From contig JBOGWA010000068.1 in the NCBI GenBank assembly GCA_050693155.1, forward strand, positions 1 to 38,684: a DNA stretch of 38,684 nt, in the 5' to 3' direction. The DNA is from JBOGWA01 sp050693155 (lineage in GTDB: Bacteria > Actinomycetota > UBA4738 > CALAEC01). The translations under genes were made by a program, and so were the position numbers. A model generated the notes under the pieces. It saw only the letters and a list, made by a program, of their open reading frames with translations, ran no database searches and was not told the origin of the DNA. Numbering within the stretch: the first letter of the stretch is position 1; every line of letters starts with the position of its first letter. Positions 28,417-37,395 of this stretch are shown here, one piece after another.

Positions 28417-29871
28417 ATGCGCGCCTGGTGCACGCGGTTCGTCGCGGCCATCGTTCTCGTCGGCGCCCAATTCCTTCTGATGCCCCGGACGCCGGCCCAG
28501 GAGGACCGCGACATCCGCTGGGTCGCCTTCATTCACGCGGAAGAGACCGGACTCCCGGGCGCCCTCGAGATCGTCAAGTCGAACGGTCGAATCAGAAGAA
28601 CGCTGCTTCCCACCGGCGTGATCTCTGCCGACGTCGGTCCGGGCGAAGACATCTACGCGCTTCGCGAAAGCGGGGCCCCGCGCCGCCCGTCGCTCGTCCG
28701 CATCGACGTTCGGGACCGCATCCCGGAGACCCTCGCAGAGGGAGGACGAAACGCCTTCTTCTATTCCGTGTCCGCCTCGTCCCGCGGGGACGTCGCCTAC
28801 CAGCGATTCGTTCCGGCTCAGAGGGTCCGACCGCCCGAGTACCTCAGGCCTGCGGTCACGACCCTCCGGGAAACGCTCGCTCCCGTCCTCGTTCCTCCCG
28901 ACGAACCGCCCGGTACCGGTGGCGTCGTCGCGGACGCCACCGAAGACTCCTACCACCTGCTGTTTACGAACGATCCGAACCAAGAGATGGCTCATGCGGA
29001 ACAGGTGAACCGCTTCGTGGACGCGCGTTCTGGGTCCGAGCCTCCACCCGAGGACGGGACGCCCACCGCCGTTCGCGGTGTCGAGGGTGCGTTCTTCTGT
29101 GGGGCTGCGTCGTGCTTCCTCCAATGGGTTGAGGACGACACCACGTACCTGGTGGGCGAGTTCGGCTCCGCGAGCGAGGCGGTCGCGTTCGCCGAGGCGC
29201 TGGTCTTCATCGAAGAGGTGCTCGGGGAGTACTGGCAGGACCCCGCGGCATTCAGGGTTCCACAGATCGTCGTCATCGGACCCGACCGCGAGGAACGAAT
29301 CCTGGTGAAGGAAGAGGACTTCTGCGAATGCGGATACACCGTGAGCGACTGGCGCCCGGAGGGCGACCGGCTCCTCGTAACGTACGGAGCCGAGGGGCCG
29401 TTCACGCAACTGCGCGAATACACCACGAACGCCACAACCGAGGCGCCGGCCGTCCTGGAGGAATCATCGGAGGTCATCCTGGATGCGGGATACGGCCCCG
29501 AGGGCGTGCTGGCTCTCTACGGGGGCGAGGATGCGCAAGCCGGCGGCCAACTCCGGACCCTCGACGGCACGATCCTGATCGAGGACGTGCGCGCGTTCGA
29601 CGTGGAGGGATCGCTTCTCGCCTACGTGATGGGCGACGGGCACGTGCGCGTGCGGGATCTCGATACGGGCCGGGAACGCACGATCGGCGAAGGCGCGACC
29701 GACGTGAGCATCGGGCCGGAGGCGATGCCGGAGCCAAGCCCGACTCCCACCGCGACTCCTGCGGGCGAGGTGTTCCCCGTACGGTTCGCGGTTCCCATCG
29801 GCCTCGGGGCGCTGGCCTTGCTTTCGATCGGTGCGTACCTGGCTCTCAGGCGTCGATCCGCCCCGTCGTAG
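28417..29871 (+). CDS. Exported membrane-anchored protein, probable beta-propeller (LpqB C-terminal-like)
   Basis: A 484-residue protein with a signal peptide (residues 1-28, ending PRTPAQ), a large extracytoplasmic beta-rich region, a Pro/Thr linker (PEPSPTPTATP) and a C-terminal helix FAVPIGLGALALLSIGAYLA followed by basic residues, so it is a type I membrane protein. The ectodomain has repeated strand-turn units such as RTLDGTILIEDVRAFDVEGS and GDGHVRVRDLDTGRERTIG, like a TolB/WD40-type propeller. A central Cys set (FFCGAASCF, DFCECGY) may form disulfides. Together with the GerMN lipoprotein it could represent a split LpqB. I do not recognise a named family. Confidence 0.6.
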   Translation: MRAWCTRFVAAIVLVGAQFLLMPRTPAQEDRDIRWVAFIHAEETGLPGALEIVKSNGRIRRTLLPTGVISADVGPGEDIYALRESGAPRRPSLVRIDVRDRIPETLAEGGRNAFFYSVSASSRGDVAYQRFVPAQRVRPPEYLRPAVTTLRETLAPVLVPPDEPPGTGGVVADATEDSYHLLFTNDPNQEMAHAEQVNRFVDARSGSEPPPEDGTPTAVRGVEGAFFCGAASCFLQWVEDDTTYLVGEFGSASEAVAFAEALVFIEEVLGEYWQDPAAFRVPQIVVIGPDREERILVKEEDFCECGYTVSDWRPEGDRLLVTYGAEGPFTQLREYTTNATTEAPAVLEESSEVILDAGYGPEGVLALYGGEDAQAGGQLRTLDGTILIEDVRAFDVEGSLLAYVMGDGHVRVRDLDTGRERTIGEGATDVSIGPEAMPEPSPTPTATPAGEVFPVRFAVPIGLGALALLSIGAYLALRRRSAPS

Positions 29872-29903
29872 CGCCCAAGCAGGCCTTGCCCGGCCCCGCA
29901 GAC

Positions 29904-29909
29904 TAGGAT
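29904..29909 (+). promoter_or_regulatory. -10 box of the subtilase gene
   Basis: TAGGAT, eight bases before the GTG at 29918. Confidence 0.5.
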
Positions 29910-29917
29910 CGTTCGTC

Positions 29918-32900
29918 GTGGCGCTCCGGCCAGCCCGTTCCTCCCGAAACCGCCGAGCCGCCTTCGTTGCGCTCGCCGCAGCGCTGGCGCTCGCCACCCC
30001 CGCGCTTGCCACGGTTCCGTTCGGCTCACCTCCCGGAAAGAAGATCTACGACTACCCCGCATACCTCTTCATCGCGAGCGGTGACTGTTCGGGGGGCGGA
30101 AGCTCGACGAACGACCTGCCGGCGAACTTCAGTTGTGTCGATGACTGGAAGTTCAGCGATCATCGGGACGTCCTCTCATCCCCAGACCAACATTTCGATC
30201 CCCTCGTCGCCAACAATCCGCAAGAGTTCTACGGCGTCAAGGGCGTTGGGCTCAATCGCGCCTGGGAGGTGACCACAGGCCGCCCCGATGTCGTCATCGC
30301 GGTTCTCGATTCCGGGATCCGCTGGGAAGAAGAGCGTCCCAACCTCCTCCGAAAGTACTACCTGAACCGCGGCGAGCTCCCGATGCCCGGGGCCGGCCCT
30401 AATGCAGGAGACACGCGCTTCGACGGCTACGACGTGGATGGCGACGTCGACGCCGACGACACGGCGGACGGCAAGCCCGACGGCGTCTTCAACGTTGCCG
30501 ACTACTGGGAGGACCGGCGGGTTCGAGACCTCAACGGGAACAAGGCCATCGACCCCGAGGACTTGATCCGAGTCTTCAGCGACGGCGTCGACGACGACAA
30601 CAACGGGTACGTGGACGACATCTCCGGTTGGGACTTCTTCGAGAACGACAACAACCCCCAGGACGACGTCGACTACGGCCACGGAACGGGAGAGGCCGAG
30701 GACTCCACGGGTGAGGCGGGGTTCGAGGACGGGCAGTGCCCGAACTGCATGATGATGCCGCTCCGGGTAGGCGACTCCTTTATCGCAGACGTCAATCATT
30801 TTGCGGAGGCCGTGATCTACGGGGTGGACAACGGCGCCCGCGTGATCCAGGAAGCGCTCGGGACCTTGAACCACACGTCCTTCGGACAGGCAGCCGCCGA
30901 CTATGCCTACCGGCGAGGGGTCATCATCAACGCGTCCGAGGCCGACGAAGCGGCCGGCCACCACAACTGGCCCGCGGCCTACGACCACACGATGGTCGTG
31001 AACTCCGTCCGGACGCTTGCCGACATCGAAGGCGTTCCGGCCGGCGCGGGTCCAAGAAGCTACGTCTACCTCAACGGCTGCACGAACTTCGGCGGCTACA
31101 CGTTCGTTTCGATCCCGTCGACCTCCTGCTCCTCCGAGGCCACCGGGCGATCGGCGGGGGTCTCCGGCCTGTTGTTCTCCGCAGCGATGAACGCCGTCGA
31201 GACGGGCGAGATGACGAACTACCTTCGGGATAACGGCCGTGAGACCGGGTTCCCGCTCTCAGCTGAGGAAGCCATGCAGCTCTGGCGGCTCTCGGCCGAC
31301 GATATCGACTTCTCCTCTCCCTGCCCGATGCATGCGTTCTGCGATGCCGCGACGTCGCTGCCTTACCCGCCCGCGCCGCAGGACATGGCGGCGCCGGCTG
31401 CGCCACCGAACAACTACTCGACCGGACACATCGTCCCCTCGACCCGGTATCAGACCGTGCAGGGCTGGGACTACTTCACCGGATTCGGTCGAAGCAACGC
31501 GGCGCGCCTCCTGCGCTTCATCGGCCGCGAGGGTGTGGTGGAGTATGTGTCGCCCGGTCCGTACGGTGTCGGCGACAGCCCGCTCACGGCCCAGGATCGA
31601 ATCCCTCCCGAGGCCGACATCAGATCTCCGCGCCGCTGGCATCAGTACGCCTATGCGGAAGGGTTCGAGCTCATCATGCCCGACGACCCGGCCGATCCTA
31701 CAGTGATCGTCGTGCGCGGCCGGGCCGCTGCGAACCGGGTTACCGGCGCCGGCGGGACCTTCGACTACGTGCTCGAGTACGCCCCACACGCGCAAGGGTT
31801 GGGCTTCCCGGGAGGTATGGAACAGGCGGCGGCCGGGAGCGAGGAGCGAAGCGCCGGGCCGTGGACGGAGGTCGCGCGTGAGGAAGGCTTGAGCCGGGCC
31901 CTGAACGGTGTACTCGGCCGGATCCCCGTTGCCGACCTGGCGGCCGCCCTCCAGGCAAACCCGAGCCCGTTCACCCCGGATTCCGACCCGACGAGCGAGT
32001 TCCAACCCGAACGCTTCGCGATCCGGCTTCGTCTCCGCGTGATCGCGCACCCTGAGAATTCCAAGGACACCGTGAACAACGAGGCCATCGTGCAGAAGCA
32101 GGTCGACGTCTATCCGGCGCAGGAGTCCCTGATCCGAAACGATCTGGGGGTTCGCGGGCAGGCCGCCGGCGGGGGCGGCGCACCTTCGTTTCACGATCTG
32201 AACGGCGATGGTGTGGACGAGCTGCTCCTTCCGACCGAGGACGGCGCCATCCACGCGTTCACCGATGTCACGAAGGGCACGGAGCTCCCCGGATGGCCCG
32301 TGTACACGAATCCCTATCCCGGGATCAGAAGCGACGGGACGAACGCCTATACACGAGGCGACGTACCGACCGAGGTCTACGGCTCGATCCTGCTCGGGAG
32401 CCTCGGCGTCGCGGATCTCGACGACGATGGGACGCTCGAGGCGGCCATCGGCGACCTCGAGGGGAACCTCTATGTGTGGGAGCATGACGGATCCCTCCGC
32501 GCGGGCTTCCCAGTAACCGTCGATCTGGGCCTGTCCAAGGAGACGCCCTGCGGTCCGACGACTATTCCGGACTGCGACGACTACGAGAAGGGGCCGCCCA
32601 AGCGAGACGAGTGGAACGACCGCGACTGGGGGATCAATTCCGCGCCGGCGATCGGAGATCTCGACCCGAAGCACGAGGGGTTGGAGATCGTCGTCGGGTC
32701 GAACGATGGTCACGTCTACGCCTGGCATGCGGACGGGACACCGGTGAGTGGCTGGCCGGTCGTCCTCCGGGACCCGACGAAAGTGGCCTCGATGGACCCG
32801 GACACCCGATTCGTCGAGTACACCGATGACGCCGCGCAGGCGATCGGGGCGAAGGTCCTCGTCTCCCCGTCGCTCGGTGATCTGGATGCAGACGGCGATC

Positions 32901-34363
32901 TCGAGGTCGTGCTCGGCGTGAACGAGGAATACGACGAACCCCCCAACGTCGCCGCGGAACGCGACCCTGTGACCGCCGCGTTCGGCGAGCTCACGGCCGG
33001 GAACACGCGCGTCTACGCGCTGCACCACACCGGCGCTGCCACGCCGGAGACTCCGGAAACGAAGAGCACGCCGCACACGCAGGACCAGGCCTACGTCGAG
33101 GGATGGCCGGTCCCGATAGCTCTCCTCGTGCTCGACCTGTTGCCCTACGTTGGGCAGGGAACGAACTCCCAGGCCGTCCTGGCGGATCTCGATGAGGACG
33201 AAACGCTCGAGATCGCGATTGCCTCCGCCGATGGCCCCGGGTACCTGCTGAACCACGACGGCTCCTCCTTCCTCGGGGAAGGAGCCATGGGCGGCTATCG
33301 GACGCTCGCCAGCGCTCCGTCGGGAGCGCTCTCGCTCTTTTCGCAGGCCGTGACCGCCGCAACCGGCGCGGCAGATGCTTCCGCGGGGGGGCTTACCGCT
33401 CTTGCCGGCGCGATCGTCAAAAACCTGACCGATGCGGGGGTCTCCGGCCTTCCCGACCTGCCATCGGTCGTCGCGGTCGGGGCGCTCGCCATCGGCTCGC
33501 TCGACGGAGGCGGGCACCTCACCGTGGTGGGTCCGGGCGCGGGGCTCAGGCGTCTGCTGGACGTGCTTCTCGAGGCGGATCAGGCGGGGGCCGAGGATCA
33601 TCTACTGCTGTGGGACAGCACGACCGGGGAGTTCGAGCCAAACGCTCCGGTGCTCGTGAACGATCTCCAGTTCTTCACGGCGCCGATCGTCGCGGACATC
33701 ACCGGCGACGGACAGGCCGAAGTGATCCAAGGCACGGCAGTGAGCGACACGGTAGCCGTCGGAATGCTCGATACCGACCAGATGGCGACGCGTTTTCACA
33801 ACGGCGGCTGGACGGTCAACTCGGCCGCGATCGGGACGGGCCCGTTCGGAAAGAAAGCAGCGGAGGTGCTCCATCTGGTGACCTACACAAGGGAAGGATG
33901 GCTTCGCGCGTACCCGACCGGCGTTCCGGCCGGGGGCGAGGCCGCCTGCGCGGCGGACGACGAGTGGCCCGAATACGGGCACGACGCGTTCAACTCGGGG
34001 AACTACGAAACGGACGCCGAGCGACCGTACCCCGTCGAGGACCTGCGGGCCAAGCCGCGACCGAACGGCAGAGCGCTCGTCAGCTTCTCCGCAACCGGGG
34101 ACGATCGCGCCTGCGGTCAGGCGGCGCGGTACGAGGTCAGGCGGGTCACCGGAGCGGCCACTAGCGCGAGCTGGAGTGAGGCTCTGCCGGTTGGGTTCGG
34201 GAAGATCACGCCGAAAGCCTCCGCAGAAAAGGAAGAGTTCGAGGTCGGACCGCTCCCGGCGGGTCGACAGACGTTGCTGGTTCGAGCGGTGGACGAGGCC
34301 GGCAATGGTTCGGCGGTGGCCAGCGTTCGGCTGTCCGTGCCGGGGAAAGCGTCGGCTACGTAG
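29918..34363 (+). CDS. Secreted subtilase (S8) with FG-GAP beta-propeller
   Basis: A 1481-residue secreted protein. The GTG at 29918 begins an Arg-rich signal peptide ending TPALA. The S8 domain (about 95-600) has Asp131 (VIAVLDSGIRW), His255 (YGHGTGEAED), oxyanion Asn338 (IINASEADE) and Ser412 (ATGRSAGVSG). These blocks are off-consensus: HGTGEA for HGTHVA, and GRSAGVSG for GTSMAAP. A 120-residue Asp-rich insert (DVDGDVDADDTADG, DGVDDDNNGYVDD) between Asp and His may bind calcium. Residues about 760-1270 carry FG-GAP repeats (DLNGDGVDE, DLDDDGTLE, DLDADGDLE, DITGDGQAE) forming a propeller, then a fibronectin III-like end. No anchor is visible, so it is probably released. Confidence 0.82.
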   Translation: MALRPARSSRNRRAAFVALAAALALATPALATVPFGSPPGKKIYDYPAYLFIASGDCSGGGSSTNDLPANFSCVDDWKFSDHRDVLSSPDQHFDPLVANNPQEFYGVKGVGLNRAWEVTTGRPDVVIAVLDSGIRWEEERPNLLRKYYLNRGELPMPGAGPNAGDTRFDGYDVDGDVDADDTADGKPDGVFNVADYWEDRRVRDLNGNKAIDPEDLIRVFSDGVDDDNNGYVDDISGWDFFENDNNPQDDVDYGHGTGEAEDSTGEAGFEDGQCPNCMMMPLRVGDSFIADVNHFAEAVIYGVDNGARVIQEALGTLNHTSFGQAAADYAYRRGVIINASEADEAAGHHNWPAAYDHTMVVNSVRTLADIEGVPAGAGPRSYVYLNGCTNFGGYTFVSIPSTSCSSEATGRSAGVSGLLFSAAMNAVETGEMTNYLRDNGRETGFPLSAEEAMQLWRLSADDIDFSSPCPMHAFCDAATSLPYPPAPQDMAAPAAPPNNYSTGHIVPSTRYQTVQGWDYFTGFGRSNAARLLRFIGREGVVEYVSPGPYGVGDSPLTAQDRIPPEADIRSPRRWHQYAYAEGFELIMPDDPADPTVIVVRGRAAANRVTGAGGTFDYVLEYAPHAQGLGFPGGMEQAAAGSEERSAGPWTEVAREEGLSRALNGVLGRIPVADLAAALQANPSPFTPDSDPTSEFQPERFAIRLRLRVIAHPENSKDTVNNEAIVQKQVDVYPAQESLIRNDLGVRGQAAGGGGAPSFHDLNGDGVDELLLPTEDGAIHAFTDVTKGTELPGWPVYTNPYPGIRSDGTNAYTRGDVPTEVYGSILLGSLGVADLDDDGTLEAAIGDLEGNLYVWEHDGSLRAGFPVTVDLGLSKETPCGPTTIPDCDDYEKGPPKRDEWNDRDWGINSAPAIGDLDPKHEGLEIVVGSNDGHVYAWHADGTPVSGWPVVLRDPTKVASMDPDTRFVEYTDDAAQAIGAKVLVSPSLGDLDADGDLEVVLGVNEEYDEPPNVAAERDPVTAAFGELTAGNTRVYALHHTGAATPETPETKSTPHTQDQAYVEGWPVPIALLVLDLLPYVGQGTNSQAVLADLDEDETLEIAIASADGPGYLLNHDGSSFLGEGAMGGYRTLASAPSGALSLFSQAVTAATGAADASAGGLTALAGAIVKNLTDAGVSGLPDLPSVVAVGALAIGSLDGGGHLTVVGPGAGLRRLLDVLLEADQAGAEDHLLLWDSTTGEFEPNAPVLVNDLQFFTAPIVADITGDGQAEVIQGTAVSDTVAVGMLDTDQMATRFHNGGWTVNSAAIGTGPFGKKAAEVLHLVTYTREGWLRAYPTGVPAGGEAACAADDEWPEYGHDAFNSGNYETDAERPYPVEDLRAKPRPNGRALVSFSATGDDRACGQAARYEVRRVTGAATSASWSEALPVGFGKITPKASAEKEEFEVGPLPAGRQTLLVRAVDEAGNGSAVASVRLSVPGKASAT

Positions 34364-35294
34364 CTTCCGCGGCCGGGCGCGACAGTCGCCGGTTGAGCGC
34401 GTCGAGCACAGCCCGTGAGGCGCTCAGCGCCTCCTGCCCCTCGAGAATCCTTCCCGATCCGACGAGGAGCTCCTCGCCGACGACGAGTGAGACCATGAGG
34501 AGCTCCCGCCCCAGGCTCGCGCGCGCCGTGTAGATCCCCTCGATCTGCACCCCGCCCGAGAGGATCGGTGTGAGCGCATCGACGCACGCGCGAGCGGCGG
34601 CAAGAAGCGTTCCATCGCGACCCTCGTGGCCCCGTCCGGAGCCGATAGAGGGCTCTCCGTTCAAGACGAGCGTGACCTCCGCCGTCACCTCCTCGCCGTC
34701 CACCTCCGCGGTTGCAGCCTCCAAGCGGACCCGCTCCATCGGCTGCGGGACTTCTGAGATCAACGCCCGACTCGGCTCGAGGGAAAGAACGAGGGGCTCG
34801 GACACCGAGGGTTCGGCCGTGCCGGTTCCGTCCTCGGAACGTTCGTCGAGCAGTGAGCGGACACTCGCGACCAGCCAGTGCACGGTCTCCCGGAGGTCGT
34901 CTTCGCTGCCGCCCCGCTCAGGCGCGCCGGGGCCTGCTTCTGGGGGGCTCGCCAGATCCCCATTTGGGGCTGGCCCCGCGGGCGGCGTGTACTCGGCGAG
35001 TGGGTCCGTCTCCTCCGGCGAAGGGGGTTCCTCCTCGCCAATCTGACCGAGCTCGACAGCTGCAGTGTGCCCCCGCTTCTGGGTGGCGAATTCGGCTGCG
35101 GGTTCCTCGAGCCAGCGGTCGGGTTCCTCGTTCTGCATGGCCTCCTCGCTCCGGGTGAGGTCCTCGGGCTCCGGCGGTTGGTCGCGCTTGCGTCGCCTCG
35201 GCTTCCGGGCATCACGAGGCGCGTGCACCCGCTCGGCGACGGGCACGGGCCAGTCCTCGTTCCGGTCGCGTTTCCGACGAATCACCCCAAACAC
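34356..35294 (-). CDS. Unknown protein with a LeuA-dimer-like domain
   Basis: A 312-residue protein. The N-terminal 130 residues are charged and Pro-rich (probably disordered) after a basic start. The C-terminal 120 residues form two similar halves: AEVTLVLNGEPSIGSGRGHE with AAARACVDALTP, then ELLMVSLVVGEELLVGSGRI with ASRAVLDALNRRL. This pattern recalls the regulatory (dimer) domain of 2-isopropylmalate synthase and a similar module in actinobacterial proteins of unknown function. The synthase catalytic domain is absent. The GTG at 35294 has TATCTG seven bases upstream. Its stop overlaps that of the subtilase by 8 bp. Confidence 0.55.
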   Translation of the reverse strand: MFGVIRRKRDRNEDWPVPVAERVHAPRDARKPRRRKRDQPPEPEDLTRSEEAMQNEEPDRWLEEPAAEFATQKRGHTAAVELGQIGEEEPPSPEETDPLAEYTPPAGPAPNGDLASPPEAGPGAPERGGSEDDLRETVHWLVASVRSLLDERSEDGTGTAEPSVSEPLVLSLEPSRALISEVPQPMERVRLEAATAEVDGEEVTAEVTLVLNGEPSIGSGRGHEGRDGTLLAAARACVDALTPILSGGVQIEGIYTARASLGRELLMVSLVVGEELLVGSGRILEGQEALSASRAVLDALNRRLSRPAAEAT

Positions 35295-35301
35295 CTCCGA
35301 A

Positions 35302-35307
35302 CAGATA
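35302..35307 (-). promoter_or_regulatory. -10 box of the LeuA-dimer-like gene
   Basis: TATCTG on the minus strand, seven bases before the GTG at 35294. Confidence 0.4.
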
Positions 35308-35338
35308 TCGGTACGCGGGGCGGGTCGTCTTGAATCGG

Positions 35339-36577
35339 CTACGGGAGAGCGCCGACCTGTTCCGGCGACTCTTTTGCCTCGTCAAAGGCGAAACCGATCC
35401 GTTCGGCAGGAGCCGGGTGCGTGAAGAGGAACCGGTAGGCGATCGGCCCGGGATCGAGCTCCGAGAGGTTCCGGACGGCTAGGCCCACCTCGGTCCTGAT
35501 GTAGGCATCCCGCTCACCGGTGAGCTCCAGCGCGAATCGATCCGCCTGCTCCTCGTACCGGCGTGAGATCCAGTTCGCCGACGGCTGGGTGATGAGTGTC
35601 AGCGAGGTGATGACGAGAAAGAGGAACGGGAGCAGTCGGACATCGGCAACCCCCGACGCGCGGGCCCAGGACAGAACGGCCGGTGAACGGACGAGCAGCC
35701 AAAGGACGAGTACGGCCCCGACCGCCGCTGCCGCACCGATCGCCGTAAAGAGCTCGACGTGATGGCGTCGTCGGTGGCCGAGCTCGTGTGCGACAACGAG
35801 AGTCACCTCTTCGGGATCCGCTTTCTCGAGGAGCGTGTCGTAGACAACGAGACGGCGCGTGCTTCCAAATCCCGACACGTACGCGTTCTCCTTCGAGGTC
35901 CGCCGGCTCGCATCGGCGACCAAGACGTCTCGTACCGGCACACCCGCTCGAGCGGCGAGGCCTTTCAGCTCCTCCGTCAGTGCGCGGTCCTCGAGAGGGG
36001 TGAACTTGTTGAACACCGGCTCGACCACGACCGGATACAAGAAGGAGAGCGCAACGACCAGTGCGGCCCCCGAAAGGGCGACGGCCAACGGCCAGCCACG
36101 TGGGAACAGTCTCACGAGCCACGAGAAACCGAGGAAGGCGACGGCGCCGATCACGAGTTCGATTCCGAGCCCGCGACCCCAGTCTCCAAACCACCCGAGG
36201 GCGGACTGTCTGGAGAATCCCCACGCGCGTTCGTGCAGATAGCCCGACCAAAAGGAGAATGGAAGCTGGGCGAGTACGACGACTCCCACCACCACCGCGA
36301 TCCCGCCGAGCGCAGCAAACGGCCAGCTCAGGCCCCGAAAAGGCCTCAGGAACCAGTCACCGGCGGGCGTGAACGCGAGTATCGCGAGGACGGCCAGACC
36401 GATGAGCGTGCGGCCTAGATACGCGAGCTGACGGGGTGACTGATAGTCGCGTGCACGCTGGATCTGCTCCTCGGTAAAGAACTGCCGAGGGTCGGAACGG
36501 GGACGGCCGAGACCGGAGACCCACCAGAGGGCCACCACGGCGAGAACCACAACGAGAACGAGGACCCGCTTCAGCAC
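35339..36577 (-). CDS. M48 metalloprotease, Ste24/CAAX protease-like
   Basis: A 412-residue integral membrane zinc protease. Several helices lead to a Ste24-type core: FNKFTPLEDRALTEELKGLA, KENAYVSGFGSTRRLVVYDT, zinc motif VVAHELGHRRRHH (about 261-273) and the third ligand in SRRYEEQADRFALELTG. C-terminal FLFTHPAPAERI matches the family. Bacterial members lack a prenylated substrate and are thought to act in membrane protein quality control. It starts at GTG 36577 and runs 44 bp before the next gene on the same strand. Confidence 0.88.
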   Translation of the reverse strand: MLKRVLVLVVVLAVVALWWVSGLGRPRSDPRQFFTEEQIQRARDYQSPRQLAYLGRTLIGLAVLAILAFTPAGDWFLRPFRGLSWPFAALGGIAVVVGVVVLAQLPFSFWSGYLHERAWGFSRQSALGWFGDWGRGLGIELVIGAVAFLGFSWLVRLFPRGWPLAVALSGAALVVALSFLYPVVVEPVFNKFTPLEDRALTEELKGLAARAGVPVRDVLVADASRRTSKENAYVSGFGSTRRLVVYDTLLEKADPEEVTLVVAHELGHRRRHHVELFTAIGAAAAVGAVLVLWLLVRSPAVLSWARASGVADVRLLPFLFLVITSLTLITQPSANWISRRYEEQADRFALELTGERDAYIRTEVGLAVRNLSELDPGPIAYRFLFTHPAPAERIGFAFDEAKESPEQVGALP

Positions 36578-36634
36578 GACGACGGCGGCCGGGATATCGA
36601 TCGACGCGCTGGAGGCTCGAAACTCACGGGGCGC

Positions 36635-36952
36635 CTACCGGTGACGGTAGACGATGCGGCCTCGGGTGAGGTCGTAGGGAGACAGCTCCACCGTGACCTT
36701 GTCGCCGGGAAGGATGCGGATGTAGTGCTTGCGCATCTTCCCGGAGATATGGCCGAGAACCCGGTGGCCGTTCTCGAGATCGACACGGAACATCACGTTT
36801 GGCAGCGCCTCGGCGATCGTTCCTTCGAGCTGAATCGTCGGTTCTTTCGTCGTTCCCGCGCGCTCTGCTCGCTTCGCGCGCGTCTCTGCCGTTTGCGGCG
36901 GGCGCCTTCCTCGCGCTGGGCGCGGCGTGCGCCGTCTTCCTCTCCGTGCCAT
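36635..36952 (-). CDS. infA: Translation initiation factor IF-1 with a basic N-terminal extension
   Basis: A 105-residue protein whose last 66 residues are a full IF-1 OB fold: EGTIAEALPNVMFRVDLENG, GHISGKMRKHYIRILPGD and YDLTRGRIVYRHR. IF-1 is normally 72-73 residues; here 33-38 extra Arg/Pro-rich residues precede it (MARRGRRRTPRPARG). There is no ATG, GTG or TTG between 36952 and the start of the conserved fold, and TAGACT eight bases before the ATG supports this start, so the extension looks real. No rpmJ, rpsM or secY neighbour is present, unlike the usual infA locus, so this could be a second IF-1. Confidence 0.85.
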   Translation of the reverse strand: MARRGRRRTPRPARGRRPPQTAETRAKRAERAGTTKEPTIQLEGTIAEALPNVMFRVDLENGHRVLGHISGKMRKHYIRILPGDKVTVELSPYDLTRGRIVYRHR

Positions 36953-36960
36953 CGCCGGGC

Positions 36961-36966
36961 AGTCTA
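36961..36966 (-). promoter_or_regulatory. -10 box of infA
   Basis: TAGACT on the minus strand, eight bases before the ATG at 36952. It lies inside the stop region of the upstream gene, whose stop is at 36964. Confidence 0.5.
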
Positions 36967-37335
36967 GCCGAGCCCCCAACCGGTCATCAGTGCGCGCAGC
37001 GTCAGGCCGAACGCAAAGAAACTGCTGATCGCGAAGGGGAACCACGGCCGAGAGGTGAAACGACGGTCACGCGCTAGCACGTGTGCGGCGACGAGCAGCC
37101 CTACGGGGAAGACGAGTCCGTACGCGTAGTGGAGCCAGTCTGGGCGTCCACCGACGGCGAACAGCACGATCCCGCCGATCAACTGGAGTGCCAGCGAGAC
37201 CTGGATGAAGGTGAGGACCCACCAGAAGGGCGTGCCGACGCCCCGGCGGAGGAACCAGGCGCCAAGTCCCCAGAGGAACATGACCGCGTAGGCCGCCACG
37301 ACGGCGACTCCAATCCACGCGTGAACGGTGTTCAC
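36964..37335 (-). CDS. Small membrane protein with four helices, unknown
   Basis: A 123-residue protein made almost only of four hydrophobic helices (VHAWIGVAVVAAYAVMFLWG; FWWVLTFIQVSLALQLIGG; WLHYAYGLVFPVGLLVAAH; FPFAISSFFAFGLTLRAL). His residues in helices 1 and 3 are suggestive of haem or quinone proteins, but no family can be named. GTG at 37335 has GATAAT seven bases upstream. It lies 11 bp before infA on the same strand. Confidence 0.6.
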   Translation of the reverse strand: MNTVHAWIGVAVVAAYAVMFLWGLGAWFLRRGVGTPFWWVLTFIQVSLALQLIGGIVLFAVGGRPDWLHYAYGLVFPVGLLVAAHVLARDRRFTSRPWFPFAISSFFAFGLTLRALMTGWGLG

Positions 37336-37342
37336 AGCGGGG

Positions 37343-37348
37343 ATTATC
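37343..37348 (-). promoter_or_regulatory. -10 box of the four-helix membrane protein gene
   Basis: GATAAT on the minus strand, seven bases before the GTG at 37335. Confidence 0.5.
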
Positions 37349-37395
37349 TCGGTCGCAGCGTTCCCGCGATGGGCTGTTCTCGAGCGCCGTTTCCG

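Noticed and set aside
31259..33601. 780-codon open frame antisense to the subtilase
   Set aside because: High GC keeps opposite frames open. The plus-strand protein has clear S8 and FG-GAP motifs, while this one is Arg-rich and without domains.
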